Source: Clostridia bacterium (lineage in GTDB: Bacteria; Bacillota; Clostridia; Lachnospirales; Anaerotignaceae). Taken from it: a stretch of 47,215 nt of DNA. The notes beneath the pieces were generated by a model, which was given only the letters and a program-made list of their open reading frames with translations, searched no databases and was not told where the DNA came from. Positions within the stretch are counted from its first letter, which is position 1, and each line of letters opens with the position of its first letter. The stretch lies in assembly GCA_029098265.1 (NCBI GenBank), contig JAQXNZ010000051.1, positions 1 to 47,215 of the forward strand. The letters are read 5' to 3'. Both the position numbers and the translations under genes were made by a program. Positions 44,943 to 47,215 of this stretch are shown piece by piece.

Positions 44943-44970
44943 GCCTCGGATAGTTGGTTGTCCGAGGCTT
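44943..44970. terminator. Bidirectional intrinsic terminator
   Basis: GCCTCGGA-TAGTTGGTTG-TCCGAGGC. Confidence 0.75.
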
Positions 44971-45367
44971 ATTTTAATCGCTTCAATATTTTTTTTCTTA
45001 CAAAAAGAGGCAGAAGAATGAATACGGCGCAGAAAACAAACGCTATAACGGAGGCTGCTGTGTCGCCCTCCAATATAAGCATAACGCCTGCGGCGAAAAA
45101 CATTATTGCCCAAAAGCCGAATATCACCTGTACAATAGTAATGATTATTTTTGCCGCCGTATGGACATTTCTGCTGTTTACGGGTATAGGCTCCGTAAAG
45201 GATATTTTCTGACGGCCTTTGTTCTCCTGTTCTATATGTACACCGTAACAGCTGTCATCTTCAATTTTTATTGTGGAAAGACAGTATTCGCATTTTGCCT
45301 GTCTTGCATTCTCATCAAAATTCAGTTCAGCGCCGCAGTTGGGACAGCGTATGGTTTTCAGCTTCAT
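44969..45367 (-). CDS. Zinc-ribbon membrane protein
   Basis: CPNCGAELNFDENARQAKCEYC and two C-terminal TM segments. Confidence 0.75.
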   Translation of the reverse strand: MKLKTIRCPNCGAELNFDENARQAKCEYCLSTIKIEDDSCYGVHIEQENKGRQKISFTEPIPVNSRNVHTAAKIIITIVQVIFGFWAIMFFAAGVMLILEGDTAASVIAFVFCAVFILLPLFVRKKILKRLK

Positions 45368-45438
45368 TGCAGTACCCCTCTGATAAAATACTTTACTGTA
45401 TTATTTTATCATTTTATGGGATTTGTTTCAATGCAATA

Positions 45439-45567
45439 TTACAGCTGTATTTTTTTCTCATAAAAGGGACAGGGCGAACAGCCTGTTATTTGTCTTCTTC
45501 CCAGGGATTTTATGCGGCACACGCCGTTTTGCTGGTGCATGCAGTTCTGTCTGCATTCAAGCTTCAT
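45439..45567 (-). CDS. Small Cys-rich protein (42 aa)
   Basis: MKLECRQNCMHQQNGVCRIKSLGRRQITGCSPCPFYEKKIQL with GGAGATG RBS; resembles small Cys-rich clostridial proteins. Confidence 0.65.
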   Translation of the reverse strand: MKLECRQNCMHQQNGVCRIKSLGRRQITGCSPCPFYEKKIQL

Positions 45568-45743
45568 AATAATCATCTCCGATTAAAGGATTTCTCGATT
45601 TTATAATATTTAATCGGGAATATTTACCCAATATTTTTAAAATTTTTTTAAGATTTTATTTTTTCGGTCAAGAAATATGAAAAAAACTGATTTTTATGCT
45701 ATAATTGTCAAATGACTGACTGATAATTATCCGAGGTGTTATT

Positions 45744-47215
45744 ATGAAAAAATTCAAGCTTATTTTTATTACGCTTTTAATTACATTGCTTATGTGTACA
45801 GGCGCTTTTGCCGAAACAATAAAATCTGTAAAGCTCAATCTTACCTACGACGGTAAAACTGTGGAGTACAGAGCCAAGGAGGTTCATGTATTTGTGGACG
45901 GAACGGAGCTTACGGATTTGGACATGCCTGCCGTTATTATTGAGGACAGAACCCTTGTGCCGCTGAGAGCGATATTTGAGGCTATGGGCGCCAAGGTTTC
46001 ATGGGATTCGAAGCTTCAGAAAATAACGGCGGAGTTTGATACCAAAACAATAATAATGTTTATAAACAATAAAGCAGGCACTGTAAACGGAAATGCCTTC
46101 AACATGGACGTTGCTCCTAAAATCATAAATGACAGAACAATGGTGCCCGTAAGAGCCATTGCCGAGGCTGTAGGCGCCACGGTGTCATGGGATGATGCTT
46201 CAAGAACGGTTGATATCCGCTCCTATGTTATAGGCGGTGACGATACATCACAGCCCGAGGTTCCGCAGAAACCCACAGAGCCTGAAAAACCTGCCGATAA
46301 CAATACATCAAATGAATCCGATCCTCAGAAGGTAACGGACCTTTCTCATGTTGACACGTCGGAAATAGATGTTGAAGCCGTAACCAATTCAAGCAATGAA
46401 GTAAGAGTTACGGATATAGTTTCAAACGGCAATGACAGCTATACAATAAAGACATCGGGAAAAATATGGCAGTACAAGTATGCCACTGTACTGAAAACAA
46501 AGGTAGCTGTTGATATTTACGGCGGTTCCATTGCGGTTTCATCGACAAACATACCCGTAAACGATGAGCCTGTGGAAAGAATAAGGGTAGCCCAGAATGC
46601 CATTGAGCCCTATAAAATAGTCAGGGTTGTATTCGACCTGACGGGTGAGGCGGGAGATTATACCGTTTCCAAGTCCGCCGACGGAACGAGCCTTGTTGTG
46701 AACTTCGGAAAGGGCGGAAGTACACCGATTGTTCCCACGGAGCCTGATAATAACGATAATCCCGTTATCGGAGAGGACGGAAATACTCCTGAGCTTCCCG
46801 AAGAATTTGATGACGGTCTCAACGGCATAAATCTCATAAGGCTGAGCAGTGATGACAGCAGTGATACGGTAATGATATACGGCGAGAGCGAGCTTGACAG
46901 CAGCGTATTCACTCTTTCCAATCCTTACAGGATAGTGGTGGATATAAGCACCGCAAGCAAGGAAATAAATTCGCTGCCGGATCTTTCGTATGCGAATTTT
47001 GTTAAGAACATAAGAGTAAGCCAGTTTACAGAAAAGAGTGTAAGAGTTGTAATAGACCTTAAGGACGGCGTTGAATATTCAAGCTCCAATGGCATAAACA
47101 GCATAAAAATAAAGATTACAAAGCCGCCTGTAAGTGTCAGCGAAAGCCTTATAAATGACGGAAAGACCATAAGATTTACAAAGACAAGCGGACTTAAGGC
47201 CTCCGACATAACTAA
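45744..47215 (+). CDS. Secreted protein with copper-amine-oxidase-N-like domain and AMIN-like repeats (3' truncated by window)
   Basis: MKKFKLIFITLLITLLMCTGAFAETIKSVKLNLTYDGK; VIIEDRTLVPLRAIFEAMGAKVSWD, DRTMVPVRAIAEAVGATVSWDD; open to window end. Confidence 0.85.
   Translation, partial: MKKFKLIFITLLITLLMCTGAFAETIKSVKLNLTYDGKTVEYRAKEVHVFVDGTELTDLDMPAVIIEDRTLVPLRAIFEAMGAKVSWDSKLQKITAEFDTKTIIMFINNKAGTVNGNAFNMDVAPKIINDRTMVPVRAIAEAVGATVSWDDASRTVDIRSYVIGGDDTSQPEVPQKPTEPEKPADNNTSNESDPQKVTDLSHVDTSEIDVEAVTNSSNEVRVTDIVSNGNDSYTIKTSGKIWQYKYATVLKTKVAVDIYGGSIAVSSTNIPVNDEPVERIRVAQNAIEPYKIVRVVFDLTGEAGDYTVSKSADGTSLVVNFGKGGSTPIVPTEPDNNDNPVIGEDGNTPELPEEFDDGLNGINLIRLSSDDSSDTVMIYGESELDSSVFTLSNPYRIVVDISTASKEINSLPDLSYANFVKNIRVSQFTEKSVRVVIDLKDGVEYSSSNGINSIKIKITKPPVSVSESLINDGKTIRFTKTSGLKASDIT

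Noticed and set aside
1-47215. CRISPR arrays, prophage, transposase or integrase genes
   Set aside because: No regularly spaced repeats and no translated ORF with recombinase, phage structural or Cas motifs seen by reading.

Overview
The window comes from a low/mid-GC, spore-forming Firmicute, probably a Lachnospirales-like Clostridium relative (inferred from gene content). Most of it is chromosomal housekeeping: an ABC transporter, an aromatic amino acid block (aroF-tyrA-aroA), the complete spoIIIAA-AH operon, tRNA-Thr(CGT), an EF-G-like GTPase, a TPP-riboswitch-controlled thiSFGHE cluster, yebC, an M20 peptidase with a divergent AraC regulator, degV, a Cof-type HAD phosphatase, an SPFH/zinc-ribbon/TPM operon, a CIRCE-controlled hsp20, a DUF554 protein, a DEAD-box helicase, uppP, T-box-controlled pheST, a 2-oxoacid:ferredoxin oxidoreductase operon, feoAB, and a truncated copper-amine-oxidase-like/AMIN protein. 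The least-explained content is short or non-coding and absent from the ORF track. (1) Three paralogous 47-aa peptide genes sit at two loci flanking the thi cluster. Both loci share a near-identical promoter with tandem FadR/GntR-like palindromic operators at the same 29-bp spacing, and a conserved hairpin with stem covariation. One locus also encodes a 39-aa single-TM peptide. (2) A probable structured ncRNA of about 300 nt with its own terminator lies downstream of thiE. (3) Two inverted copies of a multi-hairpin dispersed element flank degV, with compensatory changes and G-U polarity consistent with an RNA. No CRISPR array, prophage or transposase was seen. All homology statements come from recognising translated motifs; no searches were run.
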